This document shows positions 1 to 5,953 of a stretch of 9,883 bases of DNA, piece after piece (position 1 is the first letter of the stretch; each line of letters starts with the position of its first letter). The position numbers and the translations under genes are program-made. Below the pieces are notes generated by a model. It made no database searches. It was not told the DNA's origin and saw only the letters and a program-made list of their open reading frames with translations. Location: positions 1 through 9,883 of the forward strand of contig CAZXVH010000156.1 of the NCBI GenBank assembly GCA_964643965.1. The letters are read 5' to 3'. This stretch comes from GCA-2746795 sp964643965 (GTDB taxonomy: Bacteria > Chloroflexota > Anaerolineae > Promineifilales > Promineifilaceae).

Positions 1-7
1 CCAAATG

Positions 8-70
8 AGTGGTTAGTGGTCAGTGCATAGTAACCGACTACTGACCACTAACCACTGTTCACTGACCACT
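8..70. repeat. Array of nine 7-base repeats with central inversion
   Basis: Nine contiguous heptamers fill exactly 63 bases. Four read on the plus strand (8-35: AGTGGTT, AGTGGTC, AGTGCAT, AGTAACC) and five on the minus strand (36-70, read from 70 down: AGTGGTC, AGTGAAC, AGTGGTT, AGTGGTC, AGTAGTC). The orientation flips between 35 and 36. Because of the flip, 8-24 and 40-56 are a perfect 17-bp inverted repeat with a 15-base loop, so transcripts could form a hairpin. It lies 2 bases beyond the stop codon of the minus-strand membrane protein gene and could end its transcription, but no T-run follows the stem. This is seen directly; any function is inference. Confidence 0.85.
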
Positions 71-72
71 AT

Positions 73-357
73 TTATTTATACTCTTCCGGGTTTGGATAC
101 TCGTCGTCATCCACAATCTTACCGGTGTGCGTGACTCCCTCGATCTTGTCAGGTCGGAAAACGAGCCAGATGAGTAAGCCGGCCGGCCAGGAGATGAAAA
201 AGACCATCAACGCCACTAACCAGCCTGATTTGCCCCGTTTAACGGCATCTTTGTAAGCCCAAACCACACTGCCAATGACAATTGCCAACATCGGCAGCAT
301 GATACACATCATCATAAACATGCCCATGATACTGCCAAAAACATCATTCTCGTGCAT
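73..357 (-). CDS. Small two-helix membrane protein, function unknown
   Basis: This 94-residue protein has two predicted membrane segments, about residues 8-34 and 46-67. Between them is a short charged loop (YKDAVKRGKSGW), and the tail is acidic (DDDEYPNPEEYK). The pattern of helix, W-x-YxDAxxRGKS, second helix with Pro-Ala-Gly and then a FRPDK end resembles the small membrane modules of the phospholipase D nuclease N-terminal type (PLDc_N), which also occur as stand-alone proteins. I regard this as similarity, not a firm assignment. The first helix is rich in methionine (about half of residues 11-23). I chose the ATG at 357 over the in-frame TTG at 360 because AGGAG lies 6 bases before the ATG and only 3 before the TTG. 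The stop is TAA at 73-75. The nearest upstream gene, the GTPase, is on the same strand but is separated by the gap-containing palindromic element. Confidence 0.75.
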   Translation of the reverse strand: MHENDVFGSIMGMFMMMCIMLPMLAIVIGSVVWAYKDAVKRGKSGWLVALMVFFISWPAGLLIWLVFRPDKIEGVTHTGKIVDDDEYPNPEEYK

Positions 358-415
358 CAAAAACTCCTGTGTACCTGGGAGCGCGGACAGCTTGTCCGCT
401 TGCTGCGGACAAGCT

Positions 416-425
416 NNNNNNNNNN
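416..425. other. Assembly gap (10 N)
   Basis: Ten undetermined bases mark a scaffold or gap-filled join. The gap follows directly on the 11-bp hairpin at 389-415, a structure that commonly interrupts sequencing or assembly. Its true length is unknown. Confidence 0.99.
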
Positions 426-488
426 CCTGTGGGGGGGGCGGGGGGGGGGGGGCCGCGGCCCGCGGGGGCCGCCCCCCCCCCCCCCCCC
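426..488. other. G/C homopolymer stretch, probably sequencing artefact
   Basis: After a short CCTGT this stretch has G-runs (431-438 and 440-452), a short GC-only core and a 17-base C-run (472-488). Apart from the CCTGT it contains only G and C. Nothing else in the window looks like this. It is flanked by the gap on one side and by a normal palindrome arm on the other, so I read it as low-quality read ends joined in opposite orientations rather than natural DNA. Confidence 0.75.
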
Positions 489-505
489 GCTCCCAGGTTA
501 ATTAA

Positions 506-3190
506 CTAAATGACCAGTCCCGTTTCAATCTTGTGTAGACCTTCCCAGACACGCATCAGTTCTTCCATATCGGAGACGGACTCTAGATCGATTTCCATCG
601 CTTCGCGCAGCTCGGGGTCTTGAATGTTGCGGTCGTGCTGCTTGAGCATCGGTTTCACGATCAGGTTGTTAAAGTCGCGCTCCGCTTTGGTTGCTTCTAG
701 CCAGAAGAGGCGACGCAGACGGGGCAGCAGTTCGTCATCGCTGAACAAGTCATCGATGATGGCGGCGAAGATACGGTTGACCTTCACGGCCACATTGTCG
801 AGCATGTCAGCGTAGCTGGTTTCCAGTTCTACGGCTTCTACGGCCGGCGTGGCTTCGTCGCCCAGGAAGCTGATGTCGAAGTCTGGCGAAGAGGCGGATG
901 GCGATGGTTCATCCAAAATGTTAATGGCGAACTCTTCTTCGACTGGCTCAGGGGCAACGCCTGCACTGTGCGATGTCGAAGTGGCCGTTTCCTGTGTATT
1001 ATTCGCTGGCGCCGGCTGGCTGGCGGCGATGTCACGTCTGACGGCTTCTGCGCCGTGTAGGGCCACATCGAGCAGCCGTTCATTGCTGGGCAGCGCCAGC
1101 TGTTGCTCGCCTTCTTCCAGTTTCTTAACGACCGAGCGCGTCGGTTTCATCAATTCATACATCGTGGCCTGGCGGCAGATGTGGCGGAAGTTGGCGCCCA
1201 CGCGGTGGATAACGGCGTTGTAGGCATCTTCAAGCGTCAACGCTTCGTCCGATGTGCCGGGCAGGGTATAGGTGTATTCCTGTCCATAGCTGGCGCGTTC
1301 CAGACGGCTGTAAAGCTCGTGGGCTTCCATGGTGCGCTGTAATTCTGCGCCCATCACATCGGCTACTTCCGGCATGAACTTGGAGACCGAATCTTGCATA
1401 ATCAGTTCCACCTGGAACAGAATGCGTTTGATAGGGATTTCGATGCCGCTGGAACCCCAAATCAAGTTGTCGTAGGTGACATCGCGGTCGTCCCAATGCT
1501 CGGTGCCGTAGCTTTCCAGCAGATTTTCTACTTCCCGCGTCACAGAATTTTGCACCATGCCTTTGACGCCATCCAGAGTCGGACGGAGCAAGCCACGGAA
1601 ACGGCCGTCGCTGTTGGTGCGCATACTCAATTCCAGCAAAGCATTGTGGAAGGCGCGAGGTAATTCTTTTTGTTGACGGATCAGCACGTTTTCAAAGCGG
1701 CGCTCTTGCAACTGCTCCCAGCTATTGGCGAAGGGCGGCTGCACGCCGCGAGAGGCGAGCTGCTTTTCATAGTAGAAGCGCAACGCTTGCAGGGCATTGC
1801 GGATGCGGGTGGCGGCTTCGCGCAATTGGCTGCGCACACGCTCAGTTTTGATGAACTCGACCAGTCGTTCCCGCAATAATTCCACTTCGCTCAACTTGAG
1901 CAACGCTTCTTTAGTGGCCGGTTCCAGCGGATCGCTGTCTACGGGACCCAGTTGATCTGAGAAGACCTTGAGAATGCGCTCGGTTTCGCTGGCAAATTCT
2001 GACGGCGCGTTTTCGGGGTCTTGCACGTAAAGAGCGGATGGAGCCATCACCAAAAAGTAGGGGCGATTGTGGCCGCGATCCCGGTATTTTTCCCAATAGT
2101 TGGGGGCGATGTAGCGCGTCACTTCTTTGACTTCCAGTTCTGCTTCGGGCAAGCCGGAGTTGAGGCGGTCGAAGGCTTGGCGCACATTGCCGCCATTGAC
2201 CGCCAGGAAAATCTTAGAGGCGGCTTCGTCTAAATCCGCGCCGGTGAGGCCGTAGAGACGGTTCTCTTTAATCCAGTTGAAGGCAGAGAGTGATTTCATC
2301 TCGTCTACGCGCTGGCGGCCGGCGTCGGTGACGACAACGATCATGGCGTCTTCCCGTTTCATTTCTTCCAAGGTGATAGCTTCATGCAGTTTCATGCCGG
2401 CGCCCAGTCCGGGCACATCGACGATGCGCAGGTAGCCGTTCATGAGCAGGTTGGGCATACCAACCTTGGGAGTAATGCGGAAGGTGGCGGATTTGATCAG
2501 GCGGATTTGCCGTTGATCGGAGCCTTTGAAGCCGTCTTCGCGCAGATGTTTGAGCGAGGCGGCGTCTTCCAAGGGTAAGCTGACGGGAGGGGGCGTCCCG
2601 GCTTTGAACAACTCTTTGTTGTTTTCGTAGGAGCTGATGCAGTCGAGCAGGATTTCCAAATATTCGTCGCGCTCGGTTTTGGCGGAGCCTTTACTCTCTT
2701 CGATGATGGCGCGGATCGCTTCTTCGCCTTGTTCACGTTCGCCATCGTTGGTGATGTCGAAGCTGGGCAGGTCGGCCAATTGGCAGAGACGGCGCACACG
2801 CTCGGCGAATTCGTCGCGGCTCCAATAGCTGAGGACGAGGGATTCGGCTTCCCCTTCTTTGGCTTGCTCAATGTAGACGATGGTGCCGGTAACGGCCGTT
2901 ACCGCCCCAGTTGGCAGCAAATTACGACCTAATAAAGCATTGATGAGGGTACTTTTGCCCACACCCGTTCCCCCAAAAAACACCAGGGTATAAGTGCGCT
3001 GCGCCAAAATCTTCTGCGCTTCATCGATACTGAATTGGGCATCGGGCACGGCGCGAATGAGATAATCGCGGGTGCTGTCGATAGATTTTTGCAAGTCGAT
3101 CCAGGTGTCTACTTGTCCCGCACTGATGTGGGGCAGGGCTTCTAGTTCGTCACGCAGTTCTACATATCTGTCTTTTTTCTTAGGACTCAT
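506..3190 (-). CDS. Dynamin-type large GTPase
   Basis: This 894-residue protein is predicted to bind and hydrolyse GTP, and by family it may act at membranes. Motifs seen: P-loop (G1) GGTGVGKS at 73-80; the typical dynamin switch-I stretch LLPTGAVTAVT at 91-101 with T98 as the G2 threonine; G3 DVPG at 258-261; and a possible G5 in FLVMAPSAL further on. The G4 position is unusual: FLAVNGGN (about 328-335) stands where dynamins have [TN]KxD. A long, mostly helical region follows, then a Ser/Pro/Ala/Glu-rich, probably disordered linker (about 723-791), then a conserved-looking helical C-terminus of about 100 residues. There is no obvious transmembrane segment, unlike mitofusin-like bacterial members. 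AAGGAAGG lies 4 bases before the ATG, supporting this start. The stop is TAG at 506-508. It is transcribed alone; the upstream neighbour is divergent. The cellular role and lipid target cannot be told from sequence. Confidence 0.85.
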   Translation of the reverse strand: MSPKKKDRYVELRDELEALPHISAGQVDTWIDLQKSIDSTRDYLIRAVPDAQFSIDEAQKILAQRTYTLVFFGGTGVGKSTLINALLGRNLLPTGAVTAVTGTIVYIEQAKEGEAESLVLSYWSRDEFAERVRRLCQLADLPSFDITNDGEREQGEEAIRAIIEESKGSAKTERDEYLEILLDCISSYENNKELFKAGTPPPVSLPLEDAASLKHLREDGFKGSDQRQIRLIKSATFRITPKVGMPNLLMNGYLRIVDVPGLGAGMKLHEAITLEEMKREDAMIVVVTDAGRQRVDEMKSLSAFNWIKENRLYGLTGADLDEAASKIFLAVNGGNVRQAFDRLNSGLPEAELEVKEVTRYIAPNYWEKYRDRGHNRPYFLVMAPSALYVQDPENAPSEFASETERILKVFSDQLGPVDSDPLEPATKEALLKLSEVELLRERLVEFIKTERVRSQLREAATRIRNALQALRFYYEKQLASRGVQPPFANSWEQLQERRFENVLIRQQKELPRAFHNALLELSMRTNSDGRFRGLLRPTLDGVKGMVQNSVTREVENLLESYGTEHWDDRDVTYDNLIWGSSGIEIPIKRILFQVELIMQDSVSKFMPEVADVMGAELQRTMEAHELYSRLERASYGQEYTYTLPGTSDEALTLEDAYNAVIHRVGANFRHICRQATMYELMKPTRSVVKKLEEGEQQLALPSNERLLDVALHGAEAVRRDIAASQPAPANNTQETATSTSHSAGVAPEPVEEEFAINILDEPSPSASSPDFDISFLGDEATPAVEAVELETSYADMLDNVAVKVNRIFAAIIDDLFSDDELLPRLRRLFWLEATKAERDFNNLIVKPMLKQHDRNIQDPELREAMEIDLESVSDMEELMRVWEGLHKIETGLVI
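2888..2903. repeat. 16-bp perfect palindrome with AACGGCCGTT core
   Basis: GGTAACGGCCGTTACC is a perfect 16-bp palindrome, the longest of the AACGGCCGTT copies in the window. It lies in the GTPase gene and encodes V-T-A-V-T at residues 97-101, including the G2 threonine T98. Confidence 0.9.
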
Positions 3191-3255
3191 GGTACCTTCC
3201 TTGTTTGTTGAGGTTCATCTCGTTGAATTGAATGCCTGAAAAAACCACTCTGTTT

Positions 3256-3338
3256 TATAACAAAGAAACAAAGGTTTTAGAGGCACAAAGAAAATCTCTT
3301 TACCCTTTGTCTCTTATTTTCTTTGTATCTTTGTGATA
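3256..3338. repeat. Imperfect inverted repeat built of ACAAAG units
   Basis: The left arm 3256-3273 (TATAACAAAGAAACAAAG) matches the reverse complement of the right arm 3321-3338 at 16 of 18 positions. Further ACAAAG units lie between the arms: CACAAAG near 3284 on the plus strand and ACAAAGG near 3305 on the minus strand. The layout suggests a dispersed intergenic repeat or a structured 5' leader of the GTPase transcript. Confidence 0.6.
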
Positions 3339-3557
3339 AGGATTTTTTCTTGGTGTCTCTCCTGACGCCATTGATTTTTATCATAGACTGGCGAAGGATA
3401 CCCATATTATTAAAAATCACCTTAGCCAATGTCTTCAGTATTATATACGCAGGTTGTTTGTAAAGGTTGCGGGAGATTAGCTAAGCTTGCGGGCTGGAGA
3501 AAATATCCTATTTCTCACCTGATTTCAGACTGTTATGATAGAAAAAGTTAAAATGAA

Positions 3558-3749
3558 GCGTTCATCATGTTAACATAATATATTATTAGTTGATTTACTG
3601 ATAAAAACATGATACGCTTATGACGCAGTGCGTCAAAATGGTTGGGAGCCGCCAACCAAGATAGAAAATGAAAAAGATGATTTTACGGCTGGCAAGGCGT
3701 TAATGGTTTAGGAGACCAAACAGCCTGAAGTGGACAAAAACATTCAGGC
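3558..3749 (+). promoter_or_regulatory. Cluster of inverted repeats upstream of acetyltransferase gene
   Basis: Four inverted repeats follow one another. GCGT-tc-ATCATGTT (3558-3571) pairs with AACATGATACGC (3606-3617), 12-bp arms with a 2-base bulge around an AT-rich centre that includes TAATATATTA (3576-3585). TGACGC (3621-3626) pairs with GCGTCA (3630-3635). TGGTTGG (3639-3645) pairs with CCAACCA (3652-3658). GCCTGAA (3723-3729) pairs with TTCAGGC (3743-3749), ending 12 bases before the ATG. They could be operator sites or a folded 5' leader. The pairing is seen; a regulatory role is inferred. Confidence 0.4.
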
Positions 3750-3761
3750 ATTGAAGGAATT

Positions 3762-4346
3762 ATGAAATTAGAAGAGATGCTCTACACGTTTTTTGCCAAA
3801 GACGGCACGTTGATTGGGGTGCGCCATATGCGCTTTGATGATGCTGTGTACCTGGTTGACATTTTTGAAAACATGGGCGCTGACAGCCGCTACCAACGGT
3901 ATCATCAATCCATTGACCATGTCAATGCAGGGCGTATCTGGCAAGAAGCCGAGACGATTGCCCATATGGATGCTAAGAAACAGGCTGGCTTGATTGCGTT
4001 TGCCGATTTACCGGATAAACCAAATGCACCGGTGGGCGCCGCTCGTTATATCTGCATCGGGGACGGCCGGGCTGATACCGGTATATCTGTGCGAGATGAT
4101 ATGCAGGGACAGGGCATTGGCACTGAGTTGTTGGCGCTGCTGGTTGAAGAAGCGCGGGAAAATGGCATTCAGAAGTTGGTGGCGGATGTATTGAACAGCA
4201 ATAAGGGCATTATGGGGATATTACAAAAGCTGCCTTATGAGATGACGCGCCAGCCTGAAGGTGTTTATTCCACGTTGACGATTCATTTGGATCGATTGAA
4301 GGAAGGGGAGAGGCGGAGGGAAACGGCCGTTACCTCTGGTCGCTAG
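3762..4346 (+). CDS. GNAT-family N-acetyltransferase
   Basis: This 194-residue protein belongs to the Gcn5-related fold, whose members transfer an acetyl group from acetyl-CoA to an amine; the substrate is unknown. The acetyl-CoA pyrophosphate-binding motif Q/RxxGxG is seen as QGQGIG at 115-120, after the strand TGISVRDDM and before helix TELLALLVEEARENG. A typical second half follows (KLVADVLNSNKGIMGILQKL). The early SRYQRYHQS stretch (42-50) resembles the SRYxRFF stretch I recall in GNAT domains attached to protein acetyltransferases of the Pat/acyl-CoA synthetase type, so a protein substrate is possible but unproven. The C-terminal tail (about 177-194) is highly charged and lies beyond the expected fold. 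It contains T-A-V encoded by an AACGGCCGTT palindrome. AAGGA lies just upstream of the ATG at short spacing (about 3 bases), a modest ribosome site. It is single, divergent from the GTPase gene and convergent with the RDD gene. Confidence 0.85.
   Translation: MKLEEMLYTFFAKDGTLIGVRHMRFDDAVYLVDIFENMGADSRYQRYHQSIDHVNAGRIWQEAETIAHMDAKKQAGLIAFADLPDKPNAPVGAARYICIGDGRADTGISVRDDMQGQGIGTELLALLVEEARENGIQKLVADVLNSNKGIMGILQKLPYEMTRQPEGVYSTLTIHLDRLKEGERRRETAVTSGR
4322..4331. repeat. AACGGCCGTT copy at acetyltransferase 3' end
   Basis: It encodes T188-A189-V190, seven codons before the end of the reading frame. Here it lies in a tail outside the recognisable fold, so protein conservation is unlikely to explain it. 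Confidence 0.85.
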
Positions 4347-4357
4347 TTTAGAAGTTT

Positions 4358-4390
4358 AGAAGTTCAACTTTTCTAAAAAGTTGAACTTCT
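4358..4390. terminator. Hairpin terminator between convergent genes
   Basis: AGAAGTTCAACTTTT (4358-4372) and AAAAGTTGAACTTCT (4376-4390) are perfect reverse complements: a 15-bp stem with a 3-base loop. It lies 11 bases after the acetyltransferase stop and 2 bases after the RDD stop, so it probably serves both strands. The T-rich part lies within the stem rather than after it. It is preceded by two copies of GTTTAGAA (4346-4361). Confidence 0.75.
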
Positions 4391-4392
4391 TG

Positions 4393-4950
4393 TTACTCAG
4401 TTGGTTTCTCCCACTTATGTTGCCATTGGTGCAGGAAGCCGGCGTGGGGAACCGCTCTCCAGGTGTAAATGACGTAAGTGCGAGCGATGGTATCATGCCA
4501 GCCCTGGCGTTGGTTATCTACCAATATCCACACGAAACCGAGAAAGAAAATCATAGCCGAAATGGGATAGAGCAGAAAGCGGAATAAGGCTTGCAGGAAT
4601 GTTAACGGCCGTCCATTGACGCTAACCACGCGCACCCCCATCAACGCTTTGCCCACCGTTTGCCCCGATGACATCCAAAAGAAAATAAAATAGGCAAAGA
4701 CTAAAACGATACTGACGATTGGGGTGATAGTCGGAAGCGCAGCTTTATAAGCAGCAGTGATTCTTTCAGGGCTGCCAACCAAATCGGTGACGATATTGGG
4801 AATCAAATCAAAAAAGCGCCAGATGAGCGACAATGAAAAAGAAACGACGCCCAACATGATCACGACAAGAAGGATATCGATCATAAAGGCAAATAGACGG
4901 GTGATGAACCCGGCATAATGGCCTTGTAAGGTGTGGGATTTCATTTTCAT
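4393..4950 (-). CDS. RDD-family integral membrane protein
   Basis: This 185-residue protein fits the RDD domain (PF06271), a three-helix membrane module of mostly unknown function, with transport suggested for some members. Seen: the YAGFITRLFAFMID start with the family's Arg and Asp (R18, D25); helix 1 about 22-44; helix 2 about 73-93; the typical GQTVGKALMGVRVV loop (96-109); helix 3 about 125-145; and the closing DNQRQGWHDTIARTYVI block (145-161). A short polar tail follows. The ATG at 4948-4950 has no visible Shine-Dalgarno sequence, and neither does the in-frame ATG two codons later, so the start is uncertain by two residues. It lies 64 bases after the 264-residue gene on the same strand, so the two are probably co-transcribed. 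Confidence 0.88.
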   Translation of the reverse strand: MKMKSHTLQGHYAGFITRLFAFMIDILLVVIMLGVVSFSLSLIWRFFDLIPNIVTDLVGSPERITAAYKAALPTITPIVSIVLVFAYFIFFWMSSGQTVGKALMGVRVVSVNGRPLTFLQALFRFLLYPISAMIFFLGFVWILVDNQRQGWHDTIARTYVIYTWRAVPHAGFLHQWQHKWEKPTE

Positions 4951-4990
4951 GATTTATGAGCGAAGAGCGGGTAGGCTTTCATTTTTATAG

Positions 4991-5000
4991 TTGACGTCAA
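4991..5000. promoter_or_regulatory. TTGACGTCAA palindrome upstream of RDD gene
   Basis: This perfect 10-bp palindrome lies in the 64-base spacer between the 264-residue gene and the RDD gene. It could be a regulator site or supply a TTGACG -35, but no -10 box stands at the right distance, so the role is open. Confidence 0.3.
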
Positions 5001-5014
5001 AATAACAATGTTGC

Positions 5015-5809
5015 TTATTCTTCTGGTTTGGCTTGACGGTCAAGACGGATAGCCTGGGCTTGTACTTCTGGAGAGGGTGGGGGCAACTCTTCACGCTGCG
5101 GCCGTCTCAAAATATTGCGCGTAACCCGTTCCATGACATTATCGGCCGTGACGGTGCGGGTGCGCATATCTTCGACCACCTCGTTTGCCATGCCCATACT
5201 TTGCTGCTGAATCATTTCCGTGATTTCTTCGTTTTCGGCCAGGAATTCGATCATCTCGTTGATGGATTCGCCGAGCGCTTCCCGCGCCAGCGCCCGGGCA
5301 GCCGGCTCTTCACGCCGCCCTCGTTCCACCAGCATATTCAGCTTTGCTTCACCATACGCTACCAGTTCATCATATTTCTTTTGGACGGGTTGGTAGAAGC
5401 GGCTTTTGGTGACGGGTTGGCTTTTTTGAGAGACGGTTTGGCTGAAATTATTGGCCGTTTTCCCCAAATTTTCCAACCCCGCTTCCACCTTGTCCTTTAA
5501 CTCAAACAAGGCGCCTAACACGGCATAGCGGATAACGGCCGCTTTTGTTTCTTCCGGCATATCCATTGTTTCCGCGTGATGGCGGGCATTTTCTTCCCAC
5601 TGTTGCAGATATTGACCCAAATCTTCGGCGCCAATCAACCCCGTGCCAATGATGAGGCGTATGAGGATGTCGAGTTGATCTTTGGTCAGGTTCTGTTTGG
5701 GCAGTGGAGAGGGGGCAATGGATAAATTCTGGGCAGGGTCGGAAGAGGGTGGCGTGGCCGTAATGCCGTTTCTTATTTCATATTCCACAGGTTTTGTTGC
5801 TTGCGCCAT
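5015..5809 (-). CDS. Helical soluble protein, possible RDD partner
   Basis: This 264-residue protein has no signal peptide or membrane segment. A Pro/Ser-rich N-terminus (about 1-40) leads into a helical section (41-115), a Gln/Ser/Lys-rich linker (120-145), a second helical section, and a closing block at 168-237 ending in QQQSMGMANEVVEDMRTR, TVTADNVMERVTRNILRRP. A short Pro-rich tail follows. From memory, that block (QS-x-x-x-A-x-E-V-x-x-x-R-x-R and D-x-x-x-E-R-x-x-R-x-x-L-R-R) resembles the stretch directly before the RDD domain in many actinobacterial RDD proteins. Here the RDD protein is the next gene downstream, 64 bases away. I therefore infer a two-gene split of that architecture. The function is unknown. 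AAGGA lies 6-7 bases before the ATG, supporting the start. It follows the BrnA-like gene by 144 bases. Confidence 0.75.
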   Translation of the reverse strand: MAQATKPVEYEIRNGITATPPSSDPAQNLSIAPSPLPKQNLTKDQLDILIRLIIGTGLIGAEDLGQYLQQWEENARHHAETMDMPEETKAAVIRYAVLGALFELKDKVEAGLENLGKTANNFSQTVSQKSQPVTKSRFYQPVQKKYDELVAYGEAKLNMLVERGRREEPAARALAREALGESINEMIEFLAENEEITEMIQQQSMGMANEVVEDMRTRTVTADNVMERVTRNILRRPQREELPPPSPEVQAQAIRLDRQAKPEE

Positions 5810-5928
5810 TTACTTTCCTTCCAATTATCTCACTCGCCAGAATATTGTAATGGTAGCGGGTTTTATAGGAATATACAACGTTATGAATTGCAAGACCTAT
5901 CTGCCCTGAGTGATGAGGAAATACGGGG

Positions 5929-5938
5929 AACGGCCGTT
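5929..5938. repeat. AACGGCCGTT copy in intergenic spacer
   Basis: This is the only exact copy outside an assigned gene. It lies 15 bases beyond the stop of the BrnA-like gene, in the 144-base spacer before the 264-residue gene. No other structure is evident in that spacer. Confidence 0.85.
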
Positions 5939-5953
5939 TTGTCACCTGAAAAA

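Larger units (their letters stand above)
373..498. repeat. Palindromic REP-like element interrupted by assembly gap
   Basis: The outer arms ACCTGGGAGC (373-382) and GCTCCCAGGT (489-498) are perfect reverse complements. Inside the left part, AGCTTGTCCGC (389-399) and GCGGACAAGCT (405-415) form an 11-bp stem with a 5-base loop, and GCGGACA (383-389) can alternatively pair with TGTCCGC (393-399). The natural element is probably a compact palindrome of about 55 bases whose right half is lost in the gap and low-complexity stretch. It lies between the GTPase stop codon and the membrane protein start, so it could act as a transcription terminator or be a dispersed REP-type repeat. Confidence 0.7.
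3191..3761. other. Long AT-rich intergenic region between divergent genes
   Basis: This 571-base stretch separates the divergent GTPase and acetyltransferase genes, so it should carry both promoters. It holds an ACAAAG-type inverted repeat near the GTPase side (3256-3338) and a group of inverted repeats near the acetyltransferase side (3558-3749). I see no convincing gene in any frame, no tRNA-like fold and no clear sigma-70 promoter pair. TATAAA read on the minus strand at 3253-3258 could be a -10 for the GTPase gene, but it lacks a well-spaced -35. Positions 3360-3555 show nothing recognisable. Confidence 0.7.

Noticed and set aside
275..505. Plus-strand open frame running through the N gap into poly-glycine/proline.
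   Set aside because: It depends on undetermined bases and on a probable homopolymer artefact, and it lies opposite the small membrane protein.
849..2932. Open frames on both strands inside the GTPase gene (for example 849-1223 plus and 2497-2871 minus).
   Set aside because: They overlap an intact, motif-bearing gene and show biased, domain-free composition typical of shadow frames.
3668..3703. Eleven-residue frame MKKMILRLARR as a possible leader peptide before the acetyltransferase gene.
   Set aside because: No good Shine-Dalgarno, no attenuator-type codon run, and such a short frame is expected by chance.
3191..3761. Search for a tRNA, small RNA gene or clear sigma-70 promoter in the long intergenic region.
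   Set aside because: No T-loop consensus or cloverleaf, and candidate -35/-10 pairs (for example TTGATT at 3590 with TACGCT) match too poorly to report.
4991..5000. TTGACG as the -35 of a promoter for the RDD gene.
   Set aside because: The nearest TATAAA is only 5 bases away, which is not a workable spacing, so it is kept only as a palindrome.
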